Shown here piece by piece: positions 1-7,854 of a stretch of DNA of 64,000 nt. The number at the start of each line of letters is the position of its first letter. Position 1 is the first letter of the stretch. A program made the position numbers and the translations under genes. The stretch is from Hymenobacter sp. HSC-4F20 (GTDB lineage Bacteria > Bacteroidota > Bacteroidia > Cytophagales > Hymenobacteraceae): assembly GCF_019599275.1 (NCBI RefSeq), contig NZ_JAHZTD010000005.1:1-64000 (forward strand). Direction: 5' to 3'. The notes under the pieces are model-generated. The model was not told the origin of the DNA. It did not search any database and was given only the letters and a program-made list of their open reading frames with translations.

Positions 1-446
1 ATAGCGTTTCTATCGGAAGCGGCGACAAAGGTACTGCTTTTTCCTAGTAGAGCAAGAAAAGCGGCAAACTTTTTTATTGCTCTCTTCTCTTGCTCGCGCT
101 TCCTGTTGAAGCGGGCTGCAAAGATAAGAACGATTTATCTTTATCCAAGCAATACAGCATAATACCTTATAAATCTATCTATACAATTCTAGTTTTTGGT
201 AGGAAGCAAGGTAGCTTGTCGCTCTACTAGCCAACGATTTGGCTCTCTTTAAATCAGTTGAGCCAGCTATCCAAGCTACACAGAGCTAGCTTATGCAACA
301 TTAGAGCACTGAGTAAGAGATGCTTACTATAGCATTTGAACTGCTACTTGTTTTCACTACCTGGGCTATATCCTTATTAGCTGTTCCCTGGCTTTTTTGG
401 TAGGAAGCCACCCGTCGGGTGACTTCCTACATTTTGCAGCTTTAAT
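1..446. other. Gene-free AT-rich stretch at left edge
   Basis: No credible coding frame. The stretch is clearly more AT-rich than the genes beside it. It carries a 15-bp direct repeat (TTTTTGGTAGGAAGC at 193-207 and 394-408). The second copy opens a hairpin at 400-430, in which GTAGGAAG pairs with CTTCCTAC around a CACCC/GGGTG inner stem. The hairpin lies just downstream of purA on the minus strand, but in that orientation it is followed by A residues rather than a U tract, so it is not a standard intrinsic terminator. The left part may belong to the leader of a gene outside the window. Confidence 0.5.
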
Positions 447-1718
447 CTAATTCAGATGTAATGTACTTACTCGATCAGGGCCAACGCTAACGATACTTAT
501 TGGCACCTCTACGTGCTGCTCCAAGAACTGGACATACTCTTTCAGTTGCTGAGGCAGGGAGTTTATATCAGTTATCGATTGCAGATCAGTACGCCAGCCG
601 GGTAAGCTCACATATACTGGCGTCAGGTTTTGCAGGTCGCCGTAATCCGGCAGATGATCAATCTGTTCGCCGTTGGGTAGACGGTAGTGGGTGCAAACCT
701 GAATGTCATCGAACTCGTCCAGCACATCGGCTTTCATGAGGTGAATTTCCGTTACGCCATTCAGCATGATGCTGTACCGCAGGGCCGGCAGGTCAATCCA
801 GCCGCAGCGACGGGGGCGGCCCGTGGTAGCGCCAAACTCACGCCCGGCAGCTCGGATTCGCTCTCCTACCTCATCGTGCAACTCTGTAGGAAACGGGCCG
901 CTGCCGACGCGCGTACAGTAGGCTTTGCTGATTCCGTATACCTTATTAATATGGCGAGGAGCAATTCCCAAGCCAGTGCAGGCGCCCGCTACAATGGTGC
1001 TGGAGGAAGTAACGAAAGGATACGTGCCAAAATCAACATCCAGCATAGAGCCTTGGGCTCCTTCCGCTAATACCTGCTTGCCTTCTTTGAGCAGCTTATT
1101 TAACAGATATTCCGTGTCTGCTAGCTGCAGAGTGCGGAGAAACTCTACAGCAGAAAAGAATTCAGCCTCGAATTCTTCGATTTCGAGGCCGCGGCCATGG
1201 AATTCAGCCAGAGTAGTGTGGCGGGCAACTGCTTCTTGATAACGCTCCTGAAAATCAGGCAACAGAATATCACCAACCCGCAGGCCCGTACGACCGATCT
1301 TATCCTGATACGTAGGGCCGATGCCTTTAAGTGTAGAGCCTATCTTGCTTCCCCCCCGGGCCTCTTCACTGATGCGGTCCAAGGCGCGATGAGATGGTAG
1401 AATAAGCTGAGCCTTACGGGAAATATACAGGTTCTGACCCCAGTTTACGCCCCGATCAGTGAGTTTCTGCAGTTCCTGCCGAAATACCACAGGATCTAGC
1501 ACTACCCCATTGCCTACCACATTAATAATGTGGGGATGGAAAATACCGGAAGGCACCTGGTGCAACACGTGCTTGGCCCCATCGAAGGTGAGGGTGTGGC
1601 CCGCATTGGGGCCACCCTGGAAGCGGGCTACTACATCGTAGGTAGGGGCCAGCACATCGACGATTTTGCCTTTGCCTTCATCCCCCCACTGCAATCCTAC
1701 TAGTACGTCAACGGGCAT
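447..1718 (-). CDS. purA: Adenylosuccinate synthetase
   Basis: PurA joins IMP and aspartate using GTP, the first committed step from IMP to AMP, in the cytoplasm. The 423-aa length is normal for the family. Diagnostic motifs are visible: the N-terminal phosphate loop QWGDEGKGK at residues 10-18, FQGGPNAGHT with the catalytic His near residue 41, GNGVVLDP, the KGIGPTYQDK segment and the C-terminal ATTGRPRRCGW and SVGPDR segments. It is the last gene of a minus-strand operon: its ATG overlaps the stop of the STAS gene by one base (TAATG), so translation is probably coupled. Identity is very secure; the pairing with regulators upstream is the only oddity. Confidence 0.97.
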   Translation of the reverse strand: MPVDVLVGLQWGDEGKGKIVDVLAPTYDVVARFQGGPNAGHTLTFDGAKHVLHQVPSGIFHPHIINVVGNGVVLDPVVFRQELQKLTDRGVNWGQNLYISRKAQLILPSHRALDRISEEARGGSKIGSTLKGIGPTYQDKIGRTGLRVGDILLPDFQERYQEAVARHTTLAEFHGRGLEIEEFEAEFFSAVEFLRTLQLADTEYLLNKLLKEGKQVLAEGAQGSMLDVDFGTYPFVTSSSTIVAGACTGLGIAPRHINKVYGISKAYCTRVGSGPFPTELHDEVGERIRAAGREFGATTGRPRRCGWIDLPALRYSIMLNGVTEIHLMKADVLDEFDDIQVCTHYRLPNGEQIDHLPDYGDLQNLTPVYVSLPGWRTDLQSITDINSLPQQLKEYVQFLEQHVEVPISIVSVGPDRVSTLHLN

Positions 1719-2065
1719 TAGTTCGCGGCTTTCAACTGTTGAGCGGCCGATTGTTCATCGTCCGCAATGGAAAAAATGGCATTCAGCTTCGTAAGAGCCA
1801 GCATCTTGCGGGGGTGGTCGGCGGGGTTGATCAACATCATTTCACCTCCCCGGCTCCGGAACTTGGTCAGCAGCGACACGAGCACGCCAATACCGGTGCT
1901 GTTGATGTAGCGGATGCTCGACAAATCGACGGTGCAGTGGCGAAGCTCGTCGCCTAAATGCTGGTCGACGCTTTGCAGCAGTTGCTGGGTGTCGGGGCTA
2001 CCGATCAAGTCGCCGGACAGGCGCACGAAAAGGATGCCGTCTTGGACGGTGGTATCAGTTTTCAT
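1718..2065 (-). CDS. STAS-domain anti-sigma factor antagonist
   Basis: A 115-aa single-domain STAS protein of the SpoIIAA/RsbV type. It has a short beta-strand start, then the hallmark VDLSSIRYINSTGIG around residues 46-60, with Ser56 in the position that partner kinases phosphorylate in the family. The C-terminus is a helix rich in Ala and Gln. Family members bind anti-sigma kinases in a phosphorylation-dependent way; no such kinase lies in this window, so the partner is unknown. The gene overlaps fur by four bases (ATGA) and purA by one base, which puts it in the middle of a tightly coupled three-gene operon. Family assignment is firm; the cellular target is not. Confidence 0.88.
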   Translation of the reverse strand: MKTDTTVQDGILFVRLSGDLIGSPDTQQLLQSVDQHLGDELRHCTVDLSSIRYINSTGIGVLVSLLTKFRSRGGEMMLINPADHPRKMLALTKLNAIFSIADDEQSAAQQLKAAN

Positions 2066-2553
2066 TCAGCTAAAGAGCGGGCGGCAGCTTTGGCGCGGCA
2101 GTCACCGCACACGCCGTAAAGGTTTAAAGAGTGGTGCAAGATATGGAAGTTGAGCAACTCCCCTACCATCGTTTGGATACCATGAATGCGCGGATCACAG
2201 AATTCTACTACTTTATGGCACTCCGTGCAAATAACGTGGTCGTGCTGGCGGTAACCATAGCTTTTCTCGTACTGCGCCAGATTGCGCCCGAACTGGTGTT
2301 TGCTCACCAAGCCGTGTTCGACCAATAAATCGAGGGTGTTATACACGGTGGCCCGGCTGACCTGCAGGCCCTGCTCTTTCATGCCCGCGTAGAGTTCTTC
2401 TACGTCGAAGTGGCCTGTGCGCGAGTAGATTTCTTCCAGAATAGCGTACCGTTCAGAAGTCTTACGCAAGCCTTTGTTTTCGAGGTAAGCCGTGAAAATC
2501 TTTTTCACCTCCTCGTACTTCTCTTTATCTAAATGCTTCTCAGTAACAGACAT
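2062..2553 (-). CDS. Fur-family metalloregulator
   Basis: A 163-aa ferric-uptake-regulator family repressor. The N-terminal winged helix contains the recognition segment VSRATVYNTLDLL (about residues 65-77). The dimerisation domain has the metal site HDHVIC (104-109) and two CxxC pairs, Cys109/Cys112 and Cys149/Cys152, which normally hold structural zinc. This matches Fur or PerR-like members; sequence alone does not decide between iron, peroxide or zinc sensing. It is first in the operon with the STAS gene and purA. The 165-bp gap upstream holds a weak promoter-like TTG followed 18 bases later by TAGTTGG near 2580-2610 on the minus strand. Confidence 0.92.
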   Translation of the reverse strand: MSVTEKHLDKEKYEEVKKIFTAYLENKGLRKTSERYAILEEIYSRTGHFDVEELYAGMKEQGLQVSRATVYNTLDLLVEHGLVSKHQFGRNLAQYEKSYGYRQHDHVICTECHKVVEFCDPRIHGIQTMVGELLNFHILHHSLNLYGVCGDCRAKAAARSLAE

Positions 2554-2718
2554 TTCAGAATCCTTTTATAAGGAGAAAACCAACTACCTTCCAGTAGTTT
2601 GTGCCAAGCACATACACATGCAGAAAGGAAGCCCCATTCTGGGCAACATCACCACTCGTCCTTCGCGCTTTGTACTCTTTTGTACTTACCCTTTTTCGCA
2701 AAACTTTTTAAGACCACA

Positions 2719-4926
2719 TCAGGAGTCGAACCGCTCTACTAGCAGCATGCCGTTCACTTTAGAGAGGCGTTGAATGAGCTTGGTCAAATGGTCGGTGTCG
2801 TTCACGAATACCATGATCTGTCCTTCAAACATTCCGTCGTTGGAATCGATGGTAATGGAGCGCATATTTACTTTGAGGCTGTTGCTGATGATGCGAGTAA
2901 CGTCGTTGACGAGCCCTACTCTATCGGAACCTTTGATGCGGATACCGGCTAGGAAAGCCAGCTCCAGCTGCTCCGTCCATTTGGCCCGCACAATGCGGTT
3001 ACCGAAGTTTGACATCATCTGCACTGCTTTCGGGCAGGAGGTGCGGTGGATAACAATACCCTGTTCCGTTTCAAAACCAAACACATCATCGCCGGGAATG
3101 GGGTTGCAGCAGGGCGCAATGGTGTAGTCGAACTTATCGGTCCGCTCCCCGATAACGAGCATATTGGCGCTAACGCCGCGCACTTTTTGCACCTCATGGT
3201 CGAAGGCTCTGGGCTCTAACATGGAGGGTAAGCGCGGCGCTTCCACGGTAGAATCGAACAGGTTTTTCTGAATTTCCCGGCCATCAATCTGCCCAATAGC
3301 CACCCGGTAGAAAAATTCCTGCGGATTGCTGGTGTTGAAGTGAGCCAGCAGGCGGTTCACGTTGTCCTGAGAATACTCAACCCCGAGCAGCTCCAGCCGT
3401 TTTTCCACAAGAAAGCGGCCATCTTCGGCTTTGCTGCGCTTTTCGTCACGCAGCCAGTCTTTGATGCGGGTACGCGCCTTGGAGGTAGTTACGTACTGCA
3501 GCCACTCCTCGGTAGGCTTTTGCTTCTGCGAGGTCAGAATTTCTACCTGGTCGCCGTTGCGCAGTTGGTAGCTGAGGGGCTGCAGCTTCTGGTTAACCTT
3601 GGCCCCGAGGCACTGCAACCCGATATGCGAGTGAATTTCAAAGGCGAAATCCAGGGCGGTAGCTTTATCGGGCAGGATAACCAGCTTGCCTTTGGGCGTG
3701 AAGGCGTAAACCTCCTTAACGAAGAGGTTCTGGCGGAACTCGTCCATAAACTCCAGGGCGCTGGAATTGTTAGTTTCGAGCATTTCGCGCACTTTATTAA
3801 TCCACGACTCTAAGGTAGACTCAGATTGGGGCGTGCCAGAATCCTTGTACTTCCAGTGGGCCGCGTAGCCTTTCTCGGCAATATCATCCATGCGGCGGCT
3901 GCGAATCTGCACTTCTACCCACTGGCCGGTGCGCGACATTACGGTGGTGTGCAGTGACTCGTAGCCGTTGGCTTTGGGCGTGCTGACCCAGTCGCGCAGG
4001 CGGTCGGGGTTCGGCTGGTAGAAGTCCGTGACAATGGAGTATACCTGCCAGCAGGCGGCTTTTTCCTGCTCCGGGGGAACGTCCAGGATTACGCGGATAG
4101 CGAACAGGTCATACACCTCATCAAAGGTGATGTTCTGTTTGCGCATCTTTCGCAGGATGGAATAAATGCTCTTTGGCCGTCCCTTCACTTCATAATCGAA
4201 GCCCTGAGCTTTCAACTCTTCATCAATGGGCTGTACAAACTCCTTGATAAAGCGGTTGCGCGCCGCGCGGCTCTGCCGCACCCGGTTCACCAGTTCCGTA
4301 TAAATTTCGGTATCGGTGTACTTCAGGTACAGATCCTCCAGCTCCGTTTTAATGGTGTAGAGGCCCAGCCGGTGGGCCAGCGGCGCATAGAGGTAAATGG
4401 TTTCCGAAGCAATTTTTAACTGCTTATGGCGCGGCATCGAGTCCAGCGTCCGCATATTGTGCAGGCGGTCGGCAAGCTTAATTAGAATCACGCGCACGTC
4501 GTCGGAGAGGGTGAGCAGCATCTTGCGAAAGTTTTCCGCCTGCTCCGAGGTGCCGTACTCAAATACGCCGGAAATCTTGGTGAGCCCATCCACAATGCGC
4601 GCCACCTTGGCGCCGAACTCGCGCTCCACGTCGGCCACTTCCCAAGGCGTATCCTCCACTACGTCGTGGAGCAGCGCGGCAATGATGCTGGTGGTGCCCA
4701 GCCCGATTTCCTCCACCACAATCTGAGCCACAGCCAGTGGGTGTAGAATATACGGCTCGCCGGATTTGCGCCGCATTTCCTTGTGGGCTTCCAGCGAGGT
4801 GTTGAACGCTTTCTTGATTAGCTTGGCGTCACCCTCTTTTAAGTAAGGCTTGGCGGTGCGCAAAAGGCGGCGGTAGTGGCGCAGAATTTCCTGACGCTCT
4901 ACTTCGGGGTCGATGACAGTAGGCAT
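2719..4926 (-). CDS. Bifunctional (p)ppGpp synthetase/hydrolase, RelA/SpoT family
   Basis: A 735-aa long RSH enzyme that makes and degrades the stringent-response alarmone (p)ppGpp. The HD hydrolase domain is intact, with His62 (LHPLAV) and the LLHDVVEDT motif at His87/Asp88, so hydrolysis is expected. The synthetase domain follows (PKSIYSILRKM, then YDLFAIRVIL around residue 270). A TGS domain (EVYAFTPKGKLVILPDKATALDFAF) and a C-terminal ACT domain complete the usual order. Length and order match the single Rel/SpoT enzyme typical of Bacteroidota. It is monocistronic, facing away from tRNA-Leu. A one-mismatch -7 box lies near 4951-4960. Confidence 0.95.
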   Translation of the reverse strand: MPTVIDPEVERQEILRHYRRLLRTAKPYLKEGDAKLIKKAFNTSLEAHKEMRRKSGEPYILHPLAVAQIVVEEIGLGTTSIIAALLHDVVEDTPWEVADVEREFGAKVARIVDGLTKISGVFEYGTSEQAENFRKMLLTLSDDVRVILIKLADRLHNMRTLDSMPRHKQLKIASETIYLYAPLAHRLGLYTIKTELEDLYLKYTDTEIYTELVNRVRQSRAARNRFIKEFVQPIDEELKAQGFDYEVKGRPKSIYSILRKMRKQNITFDEVYDLFAIRVILDVPPEQEKAACWQVYSIVTDFYQPNPDRLRDWVSTPKANGYESLHTTVMSRTGQWVEVQIRSRRMDDIAEKGYAAHWKYKDSGTPQSESTLESWINKVREMLETNNSSALEFMDEFRQNLFVKEVYAFTPKGKLVILPDKATALDFAFEIHSHIGLQCLGAKVNQKLQPLSYQLRNGDQVEILTSQKQKPTEEWLQYVTTSKARTRIKDWLRDEKRSKAEDGRFLVEKRLELLGVEYSQDNVNRLLAHFNTSNPQEFFYRVAIGQIDGREIQKNLFDSTVEAPRLPSMLEPRAFDHEVQKVRGVSANMLVIGERTDKFDYTIAPCCNPIPGDDVFGFETEQGIVIHRTSCPKAVQMMSNFGNRIVRAKWTEQLELAFLAGIRIKGSDRVGLVNDVTRIISNSLKVNMRSITIDSNDGMFEGQIMVFVNDTDHLTKLIQRLSKVNGMLLVERFDS

Positions 4927-5247
4927 GGTACGCGAGCGGCACCGAGGGCGCCGAAAGTATAGAACTGCTAAGGTACGGCTTGCCGGACAAGCTCAGGCGA
5001 CAAATCCCAGGTTTCCCTTACTCTGCCGCCACTACTACCGCAACACCGCCAGCAATAAGTTGGTGCAGAATAAGGAACTGGCTTTTTATGCCCCACACTT
5101 TTCGACGGATAACCTGCTCCAAGGGCTCAGCTGCTACCCTGCCTTGGTAAGCAGAAACCTACCGGCTTCTGTTAATTTTACAGACTCGTCTTGTTTTTAT
5201 AATTGGCTTTTGTAGTTTTGCGCCCCCGAGGCAGTCGGCCTTGAGAC
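4927..5247. other. Intergenic region between rel/spoT and tRNA-Leu
   Basis: A divergent 321-bp spacer. The right end holds the tRNA-Leu promoter (listed separately). The left end should hold the rel/spoT promoter; only a weak minus-strand TACTTTCG-like box is visible. A short plus-strand open frame exists but has no recognisable protein features, and I treat it as non-coding. Confidence 0.6.
5191..5220 (+). promoter_or_regulatory. Bacteroidota-type promoter of tRNA-Leu
   Basis: TTG at 5191-5193, a 19-base spacer, then TAGTTTTG at 5213-5220. This is an exact match to the Bacteroidetes primary sigma consensus (-33 TTG, -7 TAnnTTTG). Predicted transcription start is about 5225, some 23 bases before the mature tRNA 5' end. 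Confidence 0.85.
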
Positions 5248-5329
5248 GCGGATGTGGCGAAATTGGTAGACGTGCCAGACTTAGGATCTGGTGCCGCAAG
5301 GCGTGTGGGTTCGAGTCCCTCCATCCGCA
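5248..5329 (+). tRNA. tRNA-Leu (anticodon UAG)
   Basis: An 82-base class II tRNA. The acceptor stem pairs GCGGATG (5248-5254) with CATCCGC (5322-5328), with A as discriminator. The anticodon stem CCAGA/TCTGG encloses the loop CTTAGGA, giving anticodon TAG at 5282-5284. A long variable arm and a TTCGAGTCC T-loop follow. CCA is not encoded. It reads CUA and other CUN codons, which is relevant here because CTA followed by CCC is strikingly common in this genome. Confidence 0.97.
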
Positions 5330-5363
5330 CTTATTTTCTGGTTTTCAACCGAAAACCGCTTCT

Positions 5364-5396
5364 AAACCCTCAACCCACCCGTTGGGGGTTTCTTTT
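5364..5396 (+). terminator. Intrinsic terminator after tRNA-Leu
   Basis: An 11-bp stem (AAACCCTCAAC at 5364-5374 with GTTGGGGGTTT at 5381-5391, one T-G wobble), a 6-base loop, then CTTTTT. It separates the tRNA from trigger factor, so tig should have its own promoter in 5397-5459. Confidence 0.75.
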
Positions 5397-5459
5397 TATC
5401 CGGGTTTTGGCCCGGTGCTGACCCCAACCACTCGTAGTACCCTTAACCGACGACCCGTT

Positions 5460-6788
5460 TTGGACATTACCCTCGACAAAAAAGACGACCAGCTGAATGC
5501 CATCCTGACAGTAAATCTCACGGAGGCTGACTACGCTCCCGCCGTGGAGAGCAAGCTGAAAGAATACAGCAAAAAGGCGCAGATCAAAGGGTTCCGCCCG
5601 GGCAAAGTGCCGGTAACGCTGGTGCGCAAGATGTACGGCAAAGGCATTCTGGTAGACGAAATCAACGCCTTGCTGGGCAAGTCGGTAGACGGCTATATTA
5701 AGGAGAACAACCTCAAAATCCTGGGCGAGCCCCTACCAATTCCTACAGACGTCGACTTCGACAACCAGAAAGACTACTCCTTCCAGTTTGAGCTGGGTCT
5801 GCTGCCCGACTTCGAATTACCCGCTGATCAGTCGGTTAGCATTGATCGTCACAAGGTTGACCTCGATGAAAACACGTTGAAGGAAACCTACGAGCAGTTA
5901 GAGCGCCAATTCGGCGAAACCTCGGAGCCCGAAACTGCTGAAGCCGGCGACTACATTTCCGGTAAGCTGAAGAAGGTAGGCGAAGAAGGCGAAGGCCGTG
6001 TGGTGCTGCTGCCGACCAACAAGCTGAAAAACGATGCCGATAAGTTCGTAGGGGTTAAGGTAGATGACGAAATCACCTTTGACCTCAAGAACGCATTTGA
6101 CGGCGACGTAGCGGCCATCCGTAGCTTCTCGGGCCTGAGCAAAGAGGAAGCCGAAGCGGTAGAAGGCGACTATACTTTGACGGTGGGCAAAGTGCAGCGC
6201 TCGGTACCGGCTGAGTTCAACCAAGACCTGTTCGACAAAGTATTCGGCAAGGACATTGTAACCTCGAAGGAAGACTTCGACGAGAAGGTTCGCTCGACGG
6301 TGCAGGAGAACTACGACCGGGAAGCCGACAACTTGGTAAACCGCCAGATCATCGATAAGATGCTGGAAAACACTACCATTGAGATTCCCAAAGAGTTCTT
6401 CAAGAAGTGGCTGCTGCGGGCCAACGAGGGCAAGCTGACACCAGAGCAGATTGAGGAGCACTACGAGGACTACGAGAAGGAGCTGAAATGGTCCCTGATC
6501 CGCAACAAAGTAGTAGAAGCGCAGGAACTGAAAGTATCGAACGAGGAAATCGTGGACCGCACGATGCAGAAGATTCTGGGCCAGTTCAACATGGAAATGA
6601 CCCCGGAACTGGAAGAATCGGTGCGCGGCTTTGCTGACAACTTCCTGCGTCAGGAGAACGGCAAAAACTACGTGAGCGAGTATGAGGCCATTCTGGCAGA
6701 GAAAGTGCTGGAAAACCTGCGCGGCAAAGTTGTTGTTAATGACAACCCGATTACGGCCGAGGACTTCCGCAATCAAAATGCTGGCTAA
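5460..6788 (+). CDS. tig: Trigger factor, ribosome-associated chaperone
   Basis: A 442-aa trigger factor that binds nascent chains at the ribosome exit tunnel. The ribosome-docking signature is present as GFRPGKVP near residue 45. The middle shows the divergent, reduced FKBP-like region typical of Bacteroidota, and the C-terminal chaperone arms are rich in Glu and Lys. The frame stays open back through tRNA-Leu, so a downstream start is required. TTG at 5460 gives the expected start MDITLDKK; no ATG exists at that place, and a GTG about 15 codons upstream is a less likely alternative. It sits directly upstream of clpP and clpX, a common grouping of folding and degradation genes. Confidence 0.93.
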   Translation: MDITLDKKDDQLNAILTVNLTEADYAPAVESKLKEYSKKAQIKGFRPGKVPVTLVRKMYGKGILVDEINALLGKSVDGYIKENNLKILGEPLPIPTDVDFDNQKDYSFQFELGLLPDFELPADQSVSIDRHKVDLDENTLKETYEQLERQFGETSEPETAEAGDYISGKLKKVGEEGEGRVVLLPTNKLKNDADKFVGVKVDDEITFDLKNAFDGDVAAIRSFSGLSKEEAEAVEGDYTLTVGKVQRSVPAEFNQDLFDKVFGKDIVTSKEDFDEKVRSTVQENYDREADNLVNRQIIDKMLENTTIEIPKEFFKKWLLRANEGKLTPEQIEEHYEDYEKELKWSLIRNKVVEAQELKVSNEEIVDRTMQKILGQFNMEMTPELEESVRGFADNFLRQENGKNYVSEYEAILAEKVLENLRGKVVVNDNPITAEDFRNQNAG

Positions 6789-6813
6789 GCGCTAACATTT
6801 TCGGTTCTAGAAC

Positions 6814-6854
6814 CAACAAAAAAGCCCTTACTTGTCGTATGGGCTTTTTTGTTG
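6814..6854 (+). terminator. Intrinsic terminator after tig
   Basis: A perfect 14-bp stem, CAACAAAAAAGCCC (6814-6827) with GGGCTTTTTTGTTG (6841-6854), around a 13-base loop. The right arm supplies the U tract. It lies 25 bases after the tig stop. Confidence 0.9.
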
Positions 6855-6900
6855 CCCTTGCGGTTTCATTGTGCCACCTTACTTCTCCTAATTTTCTGAC

Positions 6901-7608
6901 ATGCTGAATAAAGAAGAGTTCCGCAAGTTTGCCGTAAAAGGCCAGGGCCTCAGCGGCCTGGGCGTTGATCAATACATTCAACACGTAGAGGGCCAGACCC
7001 GCAACGGGCTGATACTGCCCACGGGCATGACCCGCTCGGTAATTGAGGAGCGCCCTACCCGCTTCGCGGAGATTGACGTATTCTCGCGCCTGATCATGGA
7101 CCGCATTGTGTTCCTGGGTACAGCCGTGGATGATTACATTGCCAATATCCTGACGGCGCAGATGCTGTTCCTGGAGTCGGTAGATGCTAAGAAAGATATT
7201 CTGCTCTACATCAACTCCCCCGGTGGCTCGGTGTATGCCGGCCTGGGTATCTATGACACGATGCAGTATGTAAACCCCGACGTAGCTACCATCTGCACGG
7301 GTCTGGCGGCTTCCATGGGTGCCGTACTGCTGGCTGGTGGTGCTAAAGACAAGCGCTCGGCCCTACCCCACGCCCGCGTGATGATTCACCAGCCGTCGGG
7401 TGGCGCGCAAGGCCAATCGTCGGACATCGAAATTACGGCTCGCGAGATTCTGAAACTCAAGAAAGAGCTGTACGACATTCTGGCCCAGCACACCGGCAAG
7501 AGCTACCAGGAAATTCATGACAACTCGGACCGTGACTACTGGATGCGGGCCGATGAGGCCAAAGAATACGGCCTGATTGACGAGGTTCTGGAAAAAAAGA
7601 AGGACTAA
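6901..7608 (+). CDS. clpP: ATP-dependent Clp protease proteolytic subunit
   Basis: ClpP forms the two-ring peptidase chamber that degrades substrates fed in by ClpX. The catalytic triad is complete: Ser138 in GLAASMG, His163 in MIHQPSGG and Asp212 in SDRDYW. At 235 aa it is longer than most ClpP proteins because of about 35-40 extra N-terminal residues before TRSVIEE. Such leaders are known in this phylum and are often removed by self-processing, which I infer but cannot see. It lies between tig and clpX, each separated by an intrinsic terminator. Confidence 0.96.
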   Translation: MLNKEEFRKFAVKGQGLSGLGVDQYIQHVEGQTRNGLILPTGMTRSVIEERPTRFAEIDVFSRLIMDRIVFLGTAVDDYIANILTAQMLFLESVDAKKDILLYINSPGGSVYAGLGIYDTMQYVNPDVATICTGLAASMGAVLLAGGAKDKRSALPHARVMIHQPSGGAQGQSSDIEITAREILKLKKELYDILAQHTGKSYQEIHDNSDRDYWMRADEAKEYGLIDEVLEKKKD

Positions 7609-7704
7609 TCCATTACGGTCGTCCCTCTTAGTAGTGGTTAGCGCTTGAGCTATCAGGCGCTGACTATCACCCAGATTCGATGTTCCATTGGGAATGCTAC
7701 TTGT

Positions 7705-7736
7705 AAAAAGCCCGCTTCGGCGGGCTTTTTCTTTTT
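7705..7736 (+). terminator. Intrinsic terminator after clpP
   Basis: An 11-bp stem AAAAAGCCCGC/GCGGGCTTTTT at 7705-7730 closed by a stable TTCG tetraloop, with further T residues to 7736. It lies about 100 bases after the clpP stop. Confidence 0.9.
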
Positions 7737-7792
7737 AGTAGGGGCCAAGCCCAACGGCACTTTTTTAAGAGTGCGCGGCGTTGGCCTTTTCG

Positions 7793-7800
7793 TACCTTTG
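7793..7800 (+). promoter_or_regulatory. -7 box upstream of clpX
   Basis: TACCTTTG matches the Bacteroidetes TAnnTTTG -7 consensus, 55 bases before the clpX start. No good TTG is present 19-21 bases upstream, so only the -7 half is supported. Because a terminator separates it from clpP, clpX is likely transcribed from here. Confidence 0.55.
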
Positions 7801-7854
7801 AGGTAGGTTAGCGAAAGTTACCTATCCTCCCCTATCCTGAGAGTTCCCCTGACA

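Noticed and set aside
400..430. Intrinsic terminator of purA
   Set aside because: The hairpin is real but is followed by A, not U, residues on the purA strand.
5241..5459. Upstream extension of the trigger factor frame
   Set aside because: It would run through tRNA-Leu and its terminator; the conserved start is MDITL at the TTG at 5460.
5898..6776. A 292-codon antisense frame within trigger factor
   Set aside because: It lies wholly inside tig, has Leu/Val/Phe-rich shadow composition and no recognisable motif.
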